NCBI GenBank assembly: GCA_009746045.1
Contig: RPFO01000448.1
Span: 479,126-543,125 of the forward strand
DNA from: Mesostigma viride
Lineage: Eukaryota; Streptophyta; Mesostigmatophyceae; Mesostigmatales; Mesostigmataceae
Length of the DNA: 64,000 bases
Reading direction: 5' to 3'
The notes under the pieces: generated by a model
What the model saw: the letters and a program-made list of their open reading frames with translations, nothing else
Told to the model about the DNA's origin: nothing
Database searches by the model: none
Shown: in pieces, positions 49,398 through 61,615 of the stretch
Position numbering within the stretch: the stretch's first letter is position 1
How the letters are laid out: each line of letters opens with the position of its first letter
Position numbers and translations under genes: made by a program

Positions 49398-50615
49398 TGC
49401 ACGCGGTGCAAAGGCAAAAATCTGGAGGACATCGTACTTGACTTCTTCGTCAAATCTCATAATTGACCGGGTTTCGAAACAATCCACGAGCTAGCGCCGT
49501 ATCGATAGATGCAGATCCAACGGAGCGAACCATGCACGTCATGACCGACGCGGCGCCAAATTGCCATGGTTCCCTTTTTGCGAGCATTAATAAATTTTAC
49601 AACGTCGCGCCACGTCGCGAACCCGGCTGCCTTTTCCATGTCACGTGATGATGTGCGTCCATGCAGGACTAGTAATTGTCTCACTTGAGATGAAAAATCC
49701 ACTTAATTTTCAGACCGGGAATTCCGTCCAACGCACCAGTCTAGAAACGTCCAACGCCAGCTGAACAGAGCGCCGCGTCGCATCCCCCGCCCTGACTGGT
49801 TGCCTTTCCGCTATTCCGCGGACCCGCAACCTTCCTTTTCCCTAGATTTGCGCGAAACTTTGAAATTGGAAATACAAAGCCATTTTTTCACCGACCAGAC
49901 AAAATTTTCAAATAAATGTCACGACAGTTTCAGTTCTGCACGAGACCTCGAAGGCATCTAGTTCCTATTATCCGTCAAAAAGCCCTTGAGCTGCCATGTC
50001 CTCATGGCATGCCATCGTGCCGTCTTGTGCCCAAATGTACCTCACTTAGACGGTGGCAAATTAAATGCTGGGTGAAAAGTAGATCTATTTGTCGCACAGC
50101 TGGCATCCACCAACGCAGCTTCATGCCACTTAGCACCTCTATCCAACTGGCATCTACACCACATCATGAACACTACATCATGGCACCAGGGCGCCTCGAG
50201 ATCTCGAGCTCAACATAATGTGTGTGACAGTCCAAAATCCCAGCGAGATGGAGGCATGCCTGGCCCAGGTAGCACCAGCGTTGTGGGACAGCTGGAGCAC
50301 AAGAGAACCATCCCATGCCTGGCCTGGAACCCCAGCCATAACAAGCTCGAGCTGGCATCATCCGCCATCATGGAGGAAAGAAAAAATGTTTCAGAAAACT
50401 TCCATGGGACAAGTGTCAGGTCTCTCTCCCGTCTCTCCGATAGGATCATAATTAGATCAATTAAGGGCTCCTTATAGGATCACACTCACGAAAAGAGGCA
50501 ATCCACGTGAACAATCTTCAACCCTCCTTGCATACACGGCTTGCCCTCGCAGAGCCTAGACACATATGCGCTCTCGTGGCCCCCTTGCGCGTACTCGCTC
50601 CTTCACCAAGGTCCC
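49398..50615. other. No gene recognised; 3' flank of the spliced gene
   Basis: Mixed sequence without shared repeats. The part next to 50615 should hold the 3' UTR of the minus-strand gene. No polyadenylation signal stands out. Confidence 0.4.
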
Positions 50616-51188
50616 TCAGTGCGGCAGCACGGGGGTCGGGCCGCCGCCCCGGCAAAAATTGTGCATGTACTCGACCGCCCCCCGGCTGACCTTGACCGCG
50701 TTGCCCATGCACGCAACGCCGCTGGCGCGCCCCACGTCCTCGTGCGCGCTGAATGTGCACCCGAACAAGAACCCCCACAGGTGGTCGACCAGGTTGGCCA
50801 GCACGTTGTACTCGGATCTCCTCCCCCGCTTGCCGGGAACGTCCGGCACCGCGCACACCTTGGTGAGCGCCTCGGTCATCGCCTGCATCATGCCCTGGTA
50901 CTTGCACACGGGCCAGCGCATGATGCGGGCGCGGGAGACGAGGAAGGAGCGAGCGGGCGCCTGCAGGAACGCGTGCTCCTGGGTGGCCGGTGTCGCACAC
51001 GTGATCCCCCGGCTCAGCCGCTGCAGCGACAGCCACGCCGAGTGGCCTGAGAAGTCGGGGGTCACGCGGTGGACCGAGTCAGAGAGCGCGTAGAATCCCA
51101 CGTCTTTCCCCGCGCAGCCTCGGATGAGCGGGCCAATCGGCCAGGGCACCGCGCCGGAGAGGAACAGGAGCTGCTGCCTCGGGTCGAT
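50616..51188 (-). CDS. Unknown spliced gene, last exon
   Basis: 190 codons plus stop, starting IDPRQQLLFLSGAVPWPIGP after a CCCACCCATCAG acceptor (AG at 51189-51190, minus strand). The sequence is well mixed: DVGFYALSDSVHRVTPDFSG, RIMRWPVCKYQGMMQAMTEAL, NVLANLVDHLWGFLFGCTF, ending GGGPTPVLPH. It joins in phase 0 to the exon at 52425-52576. I do not recognise the domain. Its balanced composition, open frame and clean splice sites mark it as real coding sequence. The full protein would be about 937 residues. Confidence 0.65.
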   Translation of the reverse strand: MDPRQQLLFLSGAVPWPIGPLIRGCAGKDVGFYALSDSVHRVTPDFSGHSAWLSLQRLSRGITCATPATQEHAFLQAPARSFLVSRARIMRWPVCKYQGMMQAMTEALTKVCAVPDVPGKRGRRSEYNVLANLVDHLWGFLFGCTFSAHEDVGRASGVACMGNAVKVSRGAVEYMHNFCRGGGPTPVLPH

Positions 51189-51689
51189 CTGATGGGTGGG
51201 CGCAGGGGATGAGGACGTACATGTGGAGGCATGTGGCGAGCGGTGGCGTGTGGCAGAGGCTCAGCTGTGCCAGGATGTCGCACACATGGGCAGGTCAGAC
51301 AAGCGTGTTGCATGGGGTGGCGGGGGGCCAGGGACTACAGACTCATGCACAGGTGTCTTGGGGTGGCGGGGGGATAGGCACGTAAGGGCGCATGGCACGT
51401 GTGGCATGCGTGCGGCCGCCAGGGGTCATGACGCACGCCACGCGTCATATGGCCGCGTGGCGCAGGAGCCAGGGCGCATGGCAAGTCCAGGGGCGCGGCA
51501 TGTCGCAGAAAAGGGTCAAGGTGGCCCGACGTGTGGCGAGGTGTCAGGGGAACGGCGGACTGTAAACGCGTCGCCTTTACTTCAGGGCTGGCATGGTGCA
51601 TCATTGCAACAGTCCATAAGAGCTTGGCACGAATCGCATGCGTCGAGAGTGCAGCAACTTCCAAAGTAGATTGATATGCACCAGCCATA

Positions 51690-51819
51690 GTAGGAGTCGC
51701 AGTCGTAGCCGTAGCCGTAGCCGTAGCCATAGCCGTAGCCGTAGCCGTAGCCGCAGCCGCAGCCGCAGCCGCAGCCGCAGCCGCAGCCGCAGCCGCAGCC
51801 GCAGCCGCTGCCGCTGCCG

Positions 51820-51900
<81 letters not shown>

Positions 51901-51936
51901 TCGTCATCGCTGTCGTCGTCGTCGTCGTCGTCGTCT

Positions 51937-51976
<40 letters not shown>

Positions 51977-52130
51977 AGTGTCGTAGTGTCGTAGTAGTAG
52001 TCGTTGTCGTTGTCGTTGTGGTAGTCGTTGTCGTTGTGGTAGTGGTAGTGGTAGTGGTAGTCGTAGTCGTAGTCGTAATCGTAGTCGTAGTCGTAGTCGT
52101 AGTCGTAGTCGTAGTCGTAGTCGTAGCATA
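51690..52130. repeat. Hexanucleotide/trinucleotide array in intron 2
   Basis: Successive blocks of GTAGCC, GCAGCC, GCTGTC, GTCGTC-type and GTAGTC/GTTGTC/GTAGTG words with period 3 or 6, on a 440-bp stretch. Neighbouring blocks differ by one base. The long frames here (poly-Thr, Asp/Ser, Arg/Ser) are repeat artefacts. It lies in the intron between exons 51188 and 52425. Confidence 0.95.
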
Positions 52131-52424
52131 AAGGCCGCTATTTGCTACGAGAGGCACAGGGCGGGTGTCACAAGGTGTTGGGAATGCCCAGGTATTACAC
52201 CCTCCTCCCTCCCTCTCTCCCTCCCCCACTTGCCGGGTCAGTGAGTTGCTCCCCCAGCCCCACAAAACCCTACATTCTAAGATCGTTTCGCAATCGTCCC
52301 CCGATCACCCCCACCCCCCCGCTTCCTCCCTTCCCACCTCTCAACTGCTCCATCGGCTGCCCCCGGCTCTTAACTCCCTAGCCCCTCCCCACCCCTCCCT
52401 AACGCTTCCCGCTTCCCCTCTCAC

Positions 52425-52576
52425 CTGGTCGTGGGGCTGCTCCCTCAGCCGGATGATCTGAGCCAGGTAGGGGATGGCGTCCATGACCATGGGGTGCGGC
52501 AGAACCGGGAGGCCTCCCTTGTTGGCCGCAGGCTGCTGCCCTGGCTTGGCAGGCAGGGACTGGCATTTCTCACCAC
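52425..52576 (-). CDS. Unknown spliced gene, middle exon
   Basis: 152-nt exon between a TCTCCCAG acceptor (AG at 52577-52578) and a CAG|GTGAGA donor (52424 downwards) on the minus strand. It encodes EKCQSLPAKPGQQPAANKGG and VLPHPMVMDAIPYLAQIIRL, ending REQPHDQ. It needs one nucleotide from the preceding exon (phase 1) and ends in phase 0, which fits both neighbours. The flanking introns contain only simple repeats, so the coding-like composition of this short segment stands out. Confidence 0.65.
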
Positions 52577-52679
52577 CTGGGAGAATGGATGGGGCAGACG
52601 TGTGGAAAGAGGGCCAAGCGGGCGTGGGCAGGGCAGGGCAGGGCAGGGCGGGTCGGGTCGGGTAGCGTGGGGAGGCGGG

Positions 52680-53290
52680 GCGGTGCGGGGAGGTGAGGTG
52701 AGGTGAGGTAAGGTGAGTAAGGTGAGGTAAGGTGAGGTAGGGTGGGGTAAGGTGAGGTAAGGTGAGGTAAGGTGAGGTAAGGTGAGGTAAGGTGAGGTAA
52801 GGTGAGGTAAGGTGAGGTAAGGTGAGGTAAGGTGAGGTAAGGTTAGGTAAGGTGAGGTAAGGTGAGGTAAGGTGAGGTAAGGTGAGGTAAAGTGAGGTAA
52901 GGTGAGGTAAGTTGAGTTGAGTTGAGTTGAGTTGAGTTGAGTTGAGTTGAGTTGAGTTGAGTGTAGTGTAATGTAGTGTAGTGTAGTGTAGTGTAGTGCA
53001 GTGCAGTGTAGTGTAGTGTAGTGTAGTGTAGTGTAGTGTAGTGTAGTGTAGTGTAGTGTAGTGTAGTGTAGTGTAGTGTAGTGTAGTGTAGTGTAGTGAA
53101 GTGTAGTGTAGTGTAGTGTAAGGTAAGGTAGGGTAGGGTAGCGTAGGGTAGGGTAGGGTAGGGTAGGGTAGGGTAGGGTCGGGTCGGGTCGGGTCGGGTC
53201 GGGTTGGGTCGGGTCGGGTCGGGTCGGGTCGGGTCGGGTCGGGTCGGGTCGGGTCGGGTCGGGTCGGGTCGGGTCGGGTCGGGTCGGGAA
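52680..53290. repeat. Stepwise pentanucleotide array in intron 1
   Basis: About 600 bp of tandem pentamers that change in blocks along the array: GAGGT/AAGGT (52683-52910), GAGTT (to 52962), GTAGT/GTGTA (to 53120), GGGTA (to 53178), GGGTC (to 53290). Neighbouring blocks differ by one or two bases. The long Pro/Thr/Asp frames on the minus strand are artefacts of the pentamers. Confidence 0.95.
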
Positions 53291-53754
53291 GGGAAGTTCA
53301 GATAAGAAAACAGCTAATTGCATCCGCTTCCTGTTCTGGGGAAGGATATATTGGTGGTGAATTTGCACAAGTCTTTCTATCAGAAGGTCCCCGGTGGATG
53401 CGTAAATTGAACCACAGGCTGGCAGGTTGAAGCTCACTAGACCAAGTAAGCTTAGTTGCCAATGCTCAGGCTTTGTACCTAACGTTGAAAACGACCAGCC
53501 AATGATGTAAAGCAGCCAGATATCAAGCCAGAGTCACCACTCCCTTTTGGCGGTCGCCTTAACTCCTTCACTTCATTGGTTTGGCAGGTAAAGGAGAGCT
53601 CGAAACAGGCATGGGGACTAGAGCGCCGTGACACAACTGATACAGGCACAAGGACGTGGCTCAGATGCCAACAAAAGAAGAACAAAAAAAATGGAAGCCA
53701 CAGAGCAGGGGAAAGGCCACAGCGCTGCTTTCTCGACAAGTAAGGGCGCAAACA

Positions 53755-53782
53755 CACACACACACGCACACACACACACACC
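53755..53782. repeat. CA microsatellite
   Basis: Dinucleotide (CA)n run with one CGC interruption, within intron 1. Confidence 0.9.
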
Positions 53783-53984
53783 TGGCTATGCCCTCCCCAC
53801 CCGCATGCACACAAATACCCATTCCTCTTCCCCTCCCCCCCTTCCACCCCCAATTTTGTGAGTGACAAGTTGGCCTGCACCCATGACTGATGCAGGCTCA
53901 TGACATTAATCCCAAAAAAAACCCCTTAACCCATCCCAGATGCAGGCAACCCTTGACCCATTAGACATGCAAGCGCAGCATGTG

Positions 53985-56900
53985 CCATCACACGTGCGCC
54001 CACCCTCTAACCCACCACACACGCGAGGGCTCTCTTACAACCACCACACGCGCGCCCACCCTCTAACCCACCGCACACGCGAGGGCTCTCTTACAACCAC
54101 CACACGTGCGCCCACCCTCTAACCCACCGCACACGTGAGGGCTCTCTTACAACCATCACACGCGCGCCCACCCTCTAACCCACCGCACACGCGAGGGCTC
54201 TCTTACAACCATCACACGCGCGCCCACCCTCTACCCCACCGCGCACGCGAGGGCTCTCTTGCAACCATCACACGCGCGCCCACCCTCTAACCCACCGCAC
54301 ACGCGAGGGCTCTCTTACAACCATCACACGCGCGCCCACCCTCAAACCCACCGCACACGCGAGGGCTCTCTTACAACCACCACACGTGCGCCCACCCTCT
54401 ACCCCACCGCACACGCGAGGGCTCTCTTACAACCATCACACGTGCGCCCACCCTCTAACCCACCGCACACGCGAGGGCTCTCTTACAACCACCACACGCG
54501 CGCCCACCCTCTAACCCACCACACACGCGAGGGCTCTCTTACAACCATCACACGCGCGCCCACCCTCTACCCCACCGCACACGCGAGGGCTCTCTTACAA
54601 CCATCACACGTGCGCCCACCCTCTAACCCACCACACACGCGAGGGCTCTCTTACAACCACCACACGCGCGCCCACCCTCTAACCCACCGCACACGCGAGG
54701 GCTCTCTTACAACCATCACACGCGCGCCCACCCTCTAACCCACCGCACACGCGAGGGCTCTCTTACAACCACCACACGCGCGCCCACCCTCTACCCCAGC
54801 GCACACGCGAGGGCTCTCTTACAACCACCACACGCGCGCCCACCCTCTACCCCACCGCACACGCGAGGGCTCTCTTACAACCATCACACGTGCGCCCACC
54901 CTCTAACCCACCGCACACGCGAGGGCTCTCTTACAACCATCACACGCGCGCCCACCCTCTACCCCACCGCACACGCGAGGGCTCTCTTACAACCACCACA
55001 CGCGCGCCCACCCTCTAACCCACCACACACGCGAGGGCTCTCTTACAACCATCACACGTGCTCCCCCCCCTCTAACCCACCGCAGACGCGAGGGCTCTCT
55101 TACAACCACCACACGTGCGCCCACCCTCTAACCCACCGCAGACGCGAGGGCTCTCTTACAACCACCACACGCGCGCCCACCCTCAAACCCACCGCACACG
55201 CGAGGGCTCTCTTACAACCACCACACGCGCACCCACCCTCTACCCCACCGCACACGCGAGGGCTCTCTTACAACCATCACACGTGCGCCCACCCTCTAAC
55301 CCACCGCACACGTGAGGGCTCTCTTACAACCATCACACGTGCGCCCACCCTCTAACCCACCGCACACGCGAGGGCTCTCTTACAACCACCACACGCGCGC
55401 CCACCCTCAAACCCACCGCACACGCGAGGGCTCTCTTACAACCATCACACGCGCGCCCACCCTCTAACCCACCGCACACGCGAGGGCTCTCTTACAACCA
55501 TCACACGCGCGCCCACCCTCAAACCCACCGCACACGCGAGGGCTCTCTTACAACCACCACACGTGCGCCCACCCTCTAACCCACCGCACACGCGAGGGCT
55601 CTCTTACAACCACCACACGCGCGCCCACCCTCAAACCCACCGCACACGCGAGGGCTCTCTTACAACCACCACACGTGCGCCCACCCTCTAACCCACCGCA
55701 CACGCGAGGGCTCTCTTACAACCATCACACGCGCGCCCACCCTCTAACCCACCGCACACGCGAGGGCTCTCTTACAACCATCACACGCGCGCCCACCCTC
55801 TAACCCACCGCACACGCGAGGGCTCTCTTACAACCATCACACGTGCGCCCACCCTCTAAGCCACCGCACACGCGAGGGCTCTCTTACAACCACCACACGC
55901 GCACCCACCCTCTAACCCACCACACACGCGAGGGCTCTCTTACAACCATCACACGTGCGCCCACCCTCTAACCCACCGCACACGCGAGGGCTCTCTTACA
56001 ACCATCACACGCGCGCCCACCCTCTAACCCACCGCACACGCGAGGGCTCTCTTACAACCATCACACGCGCGCCCACCCTCTAACCCACCGCACACGCGAG
56101 GGCTCTCTTACAACCATCACACGTGCGCCCACCCTCTAACCCACCGCACACGCGAGGGCTCTCTTACAACCACCACACGCGCGCCCACCCTCAAACCCAC
56201 CGCACACGCGAGGGCTCTCTTACAACCATCACACGTGCGCCCACCCTCTAACCCACCGCACACGCGAGGGCTCTCTTACAACCATCACACGCGCGCCCAC
56301 CCTCTAACCCACCGCACACGCGAGGGCTCTCTTACAACCATCACACGTGCGCCCACCCTCTAACCCACCGCACACGCGAGGGCTCTCTTACAACCACCAC
56401 ACGCGCACCCACCCTCTAACCCACCACACACGCGAGGGCTCTCTTACAACCATCACACGTGCGCCCACCCTCTAACCCACCGCACACGCGAGGGCTCTCT
56501 TACAACCATCACACGCGCGCCCACCCTCTAACCCACCGCACACGCGAGGGCTCTCTTACAACCATCACACGCGCGCCCACCCTCTAACCCACCGCACACG
56601 CGAGGGCTCTCTTACAACCATCACACGTGCGCCCACCCTCTACCCCACCGCACACGCGAGGGCTCTCTTACAACCACCACACGCGCGCCCACCCTCAAAC
56701 CCACCGCACACGCGAGGGCTCTCTTACAACCACCACACGTGCGCCCACCCTCTAACCCACCGCACACGCGAGGGCTCTCTTACAACCATCACACGCGCGC
56801 CCACCCTCTAACCCACCGCACACGCGAGGGCTCTCTTACAACCATCACACGCGCGCCCACCCTCTCACCCACCGCACACGCGAGGGCTCTCTTACAACCA

Positions 56901-57190
56901 TCACACGCGCGCCCACCCTCTAACCCACCGCGCACGCGAGGGCTCTCTTACAACCATCACACGCGCTCCCACCCTCTAACCCACCGCGCACGCGAGGGCT
57001 CTCTTACAACCATCACACGCGCTCCCACCCTCTAACCCACCGCACACGCGAGGGCTCTCTTACAACCATCACACGCGCGCCCACCCTCTAACCCACCGCA
57101 CACGCGAGGGCTCTCTTACAACCATCACACGCGCGCCCACCCTCTAACCCACCGCACACGCGAGGGCTCTCTTACAACCATCACAACACA
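53985..57190. repeat. 56-bp minisatellite, about 57 copies, in intron 1
   Basis: Head-to-tail 56-bp units such as 'caccctctaacccaccgcac', 'acgcgagggctctcttacaa', 'ccaccacacgcgcgcc'. Variation is confined to a few positions (cacgcg/cacgtg, ccatca/ccacca, taaccc/taccccc/aaaccc), so variants alternate along the array. It lies between exon 1 (57279) and exon 2 (52576). Period 56 is not a multiple of 3, so frames through it shift. It is not a CRISPR array: there are no unique spacers. Confidence 0.97.
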
Positions 57191-57278
57191 CCCTCCCACC
57201 ATCACACATGCAGCAACCCTCATCCCATCACACGTGCACGGTGCGATACCCTCCACCTAAACACGGATGCCAGCATAC

Positions 57279-59367
57279 CCGACATGGGCGATGATAGCGT
57301 GCGCCACTGCGTGCACGGCTTGATGCGCTCGGGGGGGTCCACCGCTGACAGCTGTGTGCAGATCAGGTACACCGTGATCTCCATGTTGCGGCAGCTCAGG
57401 TATTGCAAAATCTCGTGGTTGTAGCACAGGACAACGACGACCGCGAACGGCTTCTTGCTGCCCGCCGCAACGCCCCCCGCGCCCCCCTCCTTGGCACGCT
57501 TCGCTTTGTCCGCCTGCAGAGCCTGCCACCAGGTCGACGCGGGGCTGCAATTGGACAGGCACCGGCGGTTCTCCAGGCCCGCAGCACTGCTACCCGCCCC
57601 TGCGCCCGTGCCCTCGGCTGCAGGGTTGCTACCCGCCCCTGCGCCCGTGCCCTCGGCCGCAGAGTTGCTACCCGCCCCTGCACCCGTGCCCTCGGCCGCA
57701 GACTTGCTACCCGCCCCTGCGCCTGTGCCCTCGGCCGCAGGGTTGCTACCTGCCCCTGCACCCATGCCCTCAACCCTAGGGTTACCGATAACTCCCACTA
57801 GACTGTCCCCCGGCATCACGTGGGGCTGACCGTCGGGGCCGAACCGTATGGAACGACGGGCAGGGGCAGCGGGGCGTTCCACTGCACTCCCAGCGCCCGC
57901 CACTGTCCCTCCCTGCCCCTGAGGCCCACCCTGCCCTCCCCGGTGCAGGCCCACGCCCAGCCTTTGTCGGAGCCCTTGCGGCGAGATGGCGCCCACCCGT
58001 GATCCTGTCAGCGACGTGCCCTCACCGGACTCGAACGAGGAGGGAGGCTCTGCATCCGGCTCGTGCTCAGCTTTCCCCTCCCCTCGCGGTTCATCTCCGT
58101 CCTCATACATTCCCTCCTGAGGTGGCGCCCGCGACGGCATCTGCTCCCCTTCCTCCTGGGTCCCTGGTCCCTGCACCCGGTCGCCCTCGCCCTGGGCCCC
58201 TGTCCCCGCATCAGGCTTGAGGAGGGGGTCCACCCAACTGAAAAGCGATGAGCTCTCGGCAGACAGGAGGGACTCGACCTCCTGCACGGCGGCCTGCGGC
58301 GGGGGGGACCCCAAACCGAGAGAGCCAGCCAGCCCGCCGAGGGGCGAAAATGGGTTGAGTGTCGGCCCGCCTCCGGGCCCAAAGTTCTGCGCACCCTGGA
58401 GTCCGGATGGGCCAGCCATGTTTGCTGGACCACCCAGCATGGAAGGATCACCCAGGTTTACGTGCGGACCCAGGTCCACTGGTCCACCCAGGAAAGGGTG
58501 TCCACCCAGATGCGCTGGCCCTCCCATGGGGCCCCCAAGCGCACCGGGGTGGTCCGGAACACTCCCCGGTCCAAACAAGAGCGGCTGCGGCAGCCCGGAT
58601 GCGGGCATGCCCGCCTGGTTGTCCAACCCCGCCCCAAAGCCGCCAAACGGCTGGTCATTATACGGGCGAAACATTGACGTTGGAATGGGCAAGGTATGCA
58701 GTTGCAACGGCATATTGTTTGGGTTCAGCCCGGCGGCCGGCTGTGCCTGGTTCGGCAGGAGGCCATTGGCCGCCAGGCCCTGGCCAATGCCCCCCTGGGA
58801 CCAGGGGTCCGTCGCGGGGCCCACCTGCCCCTGGCCGGCCCCTGGGAGGCCCGCTTGTGGCTGCCACAGCTGGCCCGCCATATGCGAGCCCAACAACCCA
58901 TCAAACAGGCCGAACGGCTGGGCAGTGTCGCTCGGGTTGGTTTCCAGTCCCTGGGCTCTGGCTGTCCCGTACGATGGAAGCTGACTGCTGTCGCCCATCC
59001 CCATGCCACCAAACGCATCGCCCTGCAGGGGGGCTTGCATGGCCGCAGGGTCTCCCATCCAGCTCGCCCCGGTCGCTTGTGTGGCCCCGCCACTGGCGAG
59101 CCAGCCACTTGCAACCCCCTCGCCTGCTGCGACCCCGTCGCCTGTCTCCTCCCCGTTCTTGCCCCCTGCCCCGCCCTCCCCATAAGCATTGCTGGGGTTG
59201 TCCCTGTAGTCGCCCCGATCCCCCTGAGAGATACCCTCCCTGCCGTCATCGTCCGAGCTGGCGCGGTGTATCACAGGGACCCAGGACCCACCGTCTTCTG
59301 AGGCGGACCCTTCGGACATGCCGCCCGGTTCCGCATCACCCCCGTCCCCCATGGATGGCCCGATCAT
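57279..59367 (-). CDS. Unknown spliced gene, first exon (Gly/Pro-rich)
   Basis: The first ATG in the frame is at 59367 (context GCCATGA); the frame continues upstream without an ATG. It gives 696 codons plus one base to a proposed donor TCGG|GTATGC (57278 downwards), which matches the phase of the next exon. Residues 1-100 are acidic and Ser/Gly-rich. A long Gly/Pro/Leu region contains short repeats (GGPMGGPAHLGGHPFLGG). Five copies of a 13-residue repeat (NPAAEGTGAGAGS, 57590-57775) follow. The last 80 residues become conserved-looking: PFAVVVVLCYNHEILQYLS, ICTQLSAVDPPERIKPCTQW. I do not recognise the family. A frame 2.1 kb long with even composition supports a real gene. The donor choice is the weakest part. 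Confidence 0.65.
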
Positions 59368-61455
59368 GGCTGGCAGGGGGGAGGGGAAGGAGATGGGGAG
59401 TAGCCAAGCGTGAGGGCAATAACACCATGGAGTTTGGATTGAGGGCAAGGGTCAGGTACACAAATAGGGCTTCTGAGATATCTCTCATGGGCCTGAGGGT
59501 TTTCAGTGGACAGTTTAGATATGGGCATACTATGTGTTATGGGTCTGAGCATCGTTTCTAAAAGGAAACAGGATTGCAATTGAGAGAAAAAAAGCTGAAC
59601 AAAAGCCACATTTGGGGGCCAGTAGTAGCAGAAGAAAGGGTGCTTCCTGGGAGGATACATCTTCCCTGTATTGCGATAAATTGCAGGAAGGACACCTACG
59701 GCGTCTCAAGGCAATCCCCTAAGAAAACTAAATACAGATGACAAAGTTCCAGAGGAGGTAAAGCGCATCGAGAGAATACGAAGGATGGTGCTCGATGTGA
59801 CTGTGTGGACGATGATAGTTTGGCAGATGTGGCAAGAAGGGGAGTGGTACATAAAGCGACATCAACTCGGAGAGAACAAGGAGAGAGGAGCTCGTGCAAA
59901 TGGCATTGCATAACAGCATGGGTGCGAAAATCGTCCATGTTTATCATATTTAAGATATCTATAATACATATCACAAATAGATGTACTCAAGATAAATAGC
60001 ACAAAAGCGCCTACAGCTGAGGGTGGCACATACTCCGACATACTTGCACATTTGACAACAGAGACGCTAGGCGATCACACCCTGAGTGGCACCCACAGCC
60101 ACGCACTTAGGGACCAATCACTGGGTAACTGCATCAGTGCCACAAGCTTGGATACCTACTGGAATATGAAGCATTAACCAGTACATGGATGACTCTGGGT
60201 AAAAATGTCATGACCATGCTAGACCCCAACGATGGCCATAGGACGCACGCACCGCAGGGAGAGACCGAAGTTACTAAAAGAACAGCATTCCTGGTAACTA
60301 CAAAAAGCCTTGTAACGCAGGGCAGAGACTGTGACAAGTCGAAGGCTGTTAATGGAAATATCGATAGCCATTGCCATTTCCAAAACAAACGCGCGCTGCA
60401 ATTTGAATCATACCAAAGCAGGGTCCAAAAGTTGCATTACCGACTACTGTATCAGAATACTTGCCCTTCGTCTAGGGAGCAGAGACGGTTTCAACTTGTC
60501 GTTGCCACCACAAAACAGCTGTATCCAAACATTGCCCTGCTATTTATGACGCTGTCATTGAAAAATCCTCCTTCGATTACCAGATACATTCACGGCGACG
60601 TGCCAGCCCAAACCAACGTACATTCAATAGAAGCGGTTACCACCAGGTCAACGTTTCAAGCTACGTACCCATGCTTCCAGATGCTTGGCGTTGAGATTGC
60701 ACGGCAACGCCGATCACCCAAGGCTCCCTGTACGTATTGGAACTGGATGCAAAGACTAGGTATGCGAGAAGAATAATCGGAATCCAAACTAGAGACGCTA
60801 TCCCGCGCCTGCAACCTTGGGTGGGAACCTGCCGACGAACAGCGACCTCAAACAAAGGAGGCAAATCACTCCGTAACCTAGCCATTTTAAGGCATCTGCT
60901 CCAAACACTCCCCAGCGGATAAATGATACAAGAATTAGCAAGAGCATCCGTTATGTCAAATAAGAAACAGCAAGGAAAGCATCCGCTTCCCATTCCCTCG
61001 TGGGGAGTATCACCGGCCTCCATCATTCGCTCCATACTGTCACAACTTAAACCGAAGCGTTACCCTGCATCATCAGACAAAGGATGTCTCTCTCTACGCG
61101 CGCACATTTGGCCATAGCACATTGGATCAAAGACCACTCTGGTCATCCAAGCCACAGCTTGGCAGCCATCGCCGTCCGGAAGGTGCGTCACATACCACTA
61201 CGGCTTGACAGCTACCATCACAAACTCCGAGCTTACAGCCACCATTGATCGGGTCTGTAATGCCTCTTAAGGCCATGCACTTCTCCCATGGAGCAACGAC
61301 ATTACGCCACAGCATGGGCGCTAGTACATTTCCCTTTCTGTCAACCTCATGAACCTACTGTAGTAACGTGCGTTCGAACTGGCCCCATTGCCCGTGACCA
61401 CAGTGGCGGAGCATGTCACAGGCCCTCCTTCTGCTTGCGAATATGCGCCAAGTGG
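59368..61455. other. Upstream region of the spliced gene; no further gene recognised
   Basis: About 2.1 kb. It should contain the promoter and any 5' UTR of the minus-strand gene. A 195-codon frame at 60189-60776 (plus) has no motif and average composition, so I do not annotate it as a gene. No repeat shared with other parts of the window is seen. Confidence 0.4.
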
Positions 61456-61536
61456 GTGGATGGATGGATGGATGGAGGGAGGGAAGGAGGGATGGACATC
61501 TGGATGTCTGGAACTCTGGATGGATGGGTTACAGTT
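61456..61536. repeat. GGAT-rich minisatellite
   Basis: Imperfect run of ggat/ggag/ggaa words (gtggatggatggatggatgg...). Confidence 0.9.
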
Positions 61537-61615
61537 TGACGCATGTCGCATGGTTTGACGTGCTGTTTCCCTGAAATTCTTCCCCCTGTATTTGTCGTAC
61601 CACCCTACGGCCTAC

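Noticed and set aside
51335-52265. Long minus-strand frames of poly-Thr, poly-Leu/Arg and Asp/Ser
   Set aside because: They are open only because the period-3/6 repeats lack stop codons; all frames are open and compositionally absurd.
52445-53437. 330-codon frame with Pro/Thr/Asp repeats
   Set aside because: Artefact of the pentanucleotide array; only 52425-52576, in a different frame, looks coding.
54259-57035. Repeated frames with ARALLQPSHARPP-type repeats
   Set aside because: Direct translation of the 56-bp minisatellite; no start context, frames shift because 56 is not a multiple of 3.
53985-57190. Regular 56-bp repeat resembling a CRISPR array
   Set aside because: Units follow each other without unique spacers, and the context is an intron of a eukaryotic gene.
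60189-60776. 195-codon plus-strand frame upstream of the spliced gene
   Set aside because: No motif, ordinary base composition, overlapping alternative frames; insufficient for a gene call.
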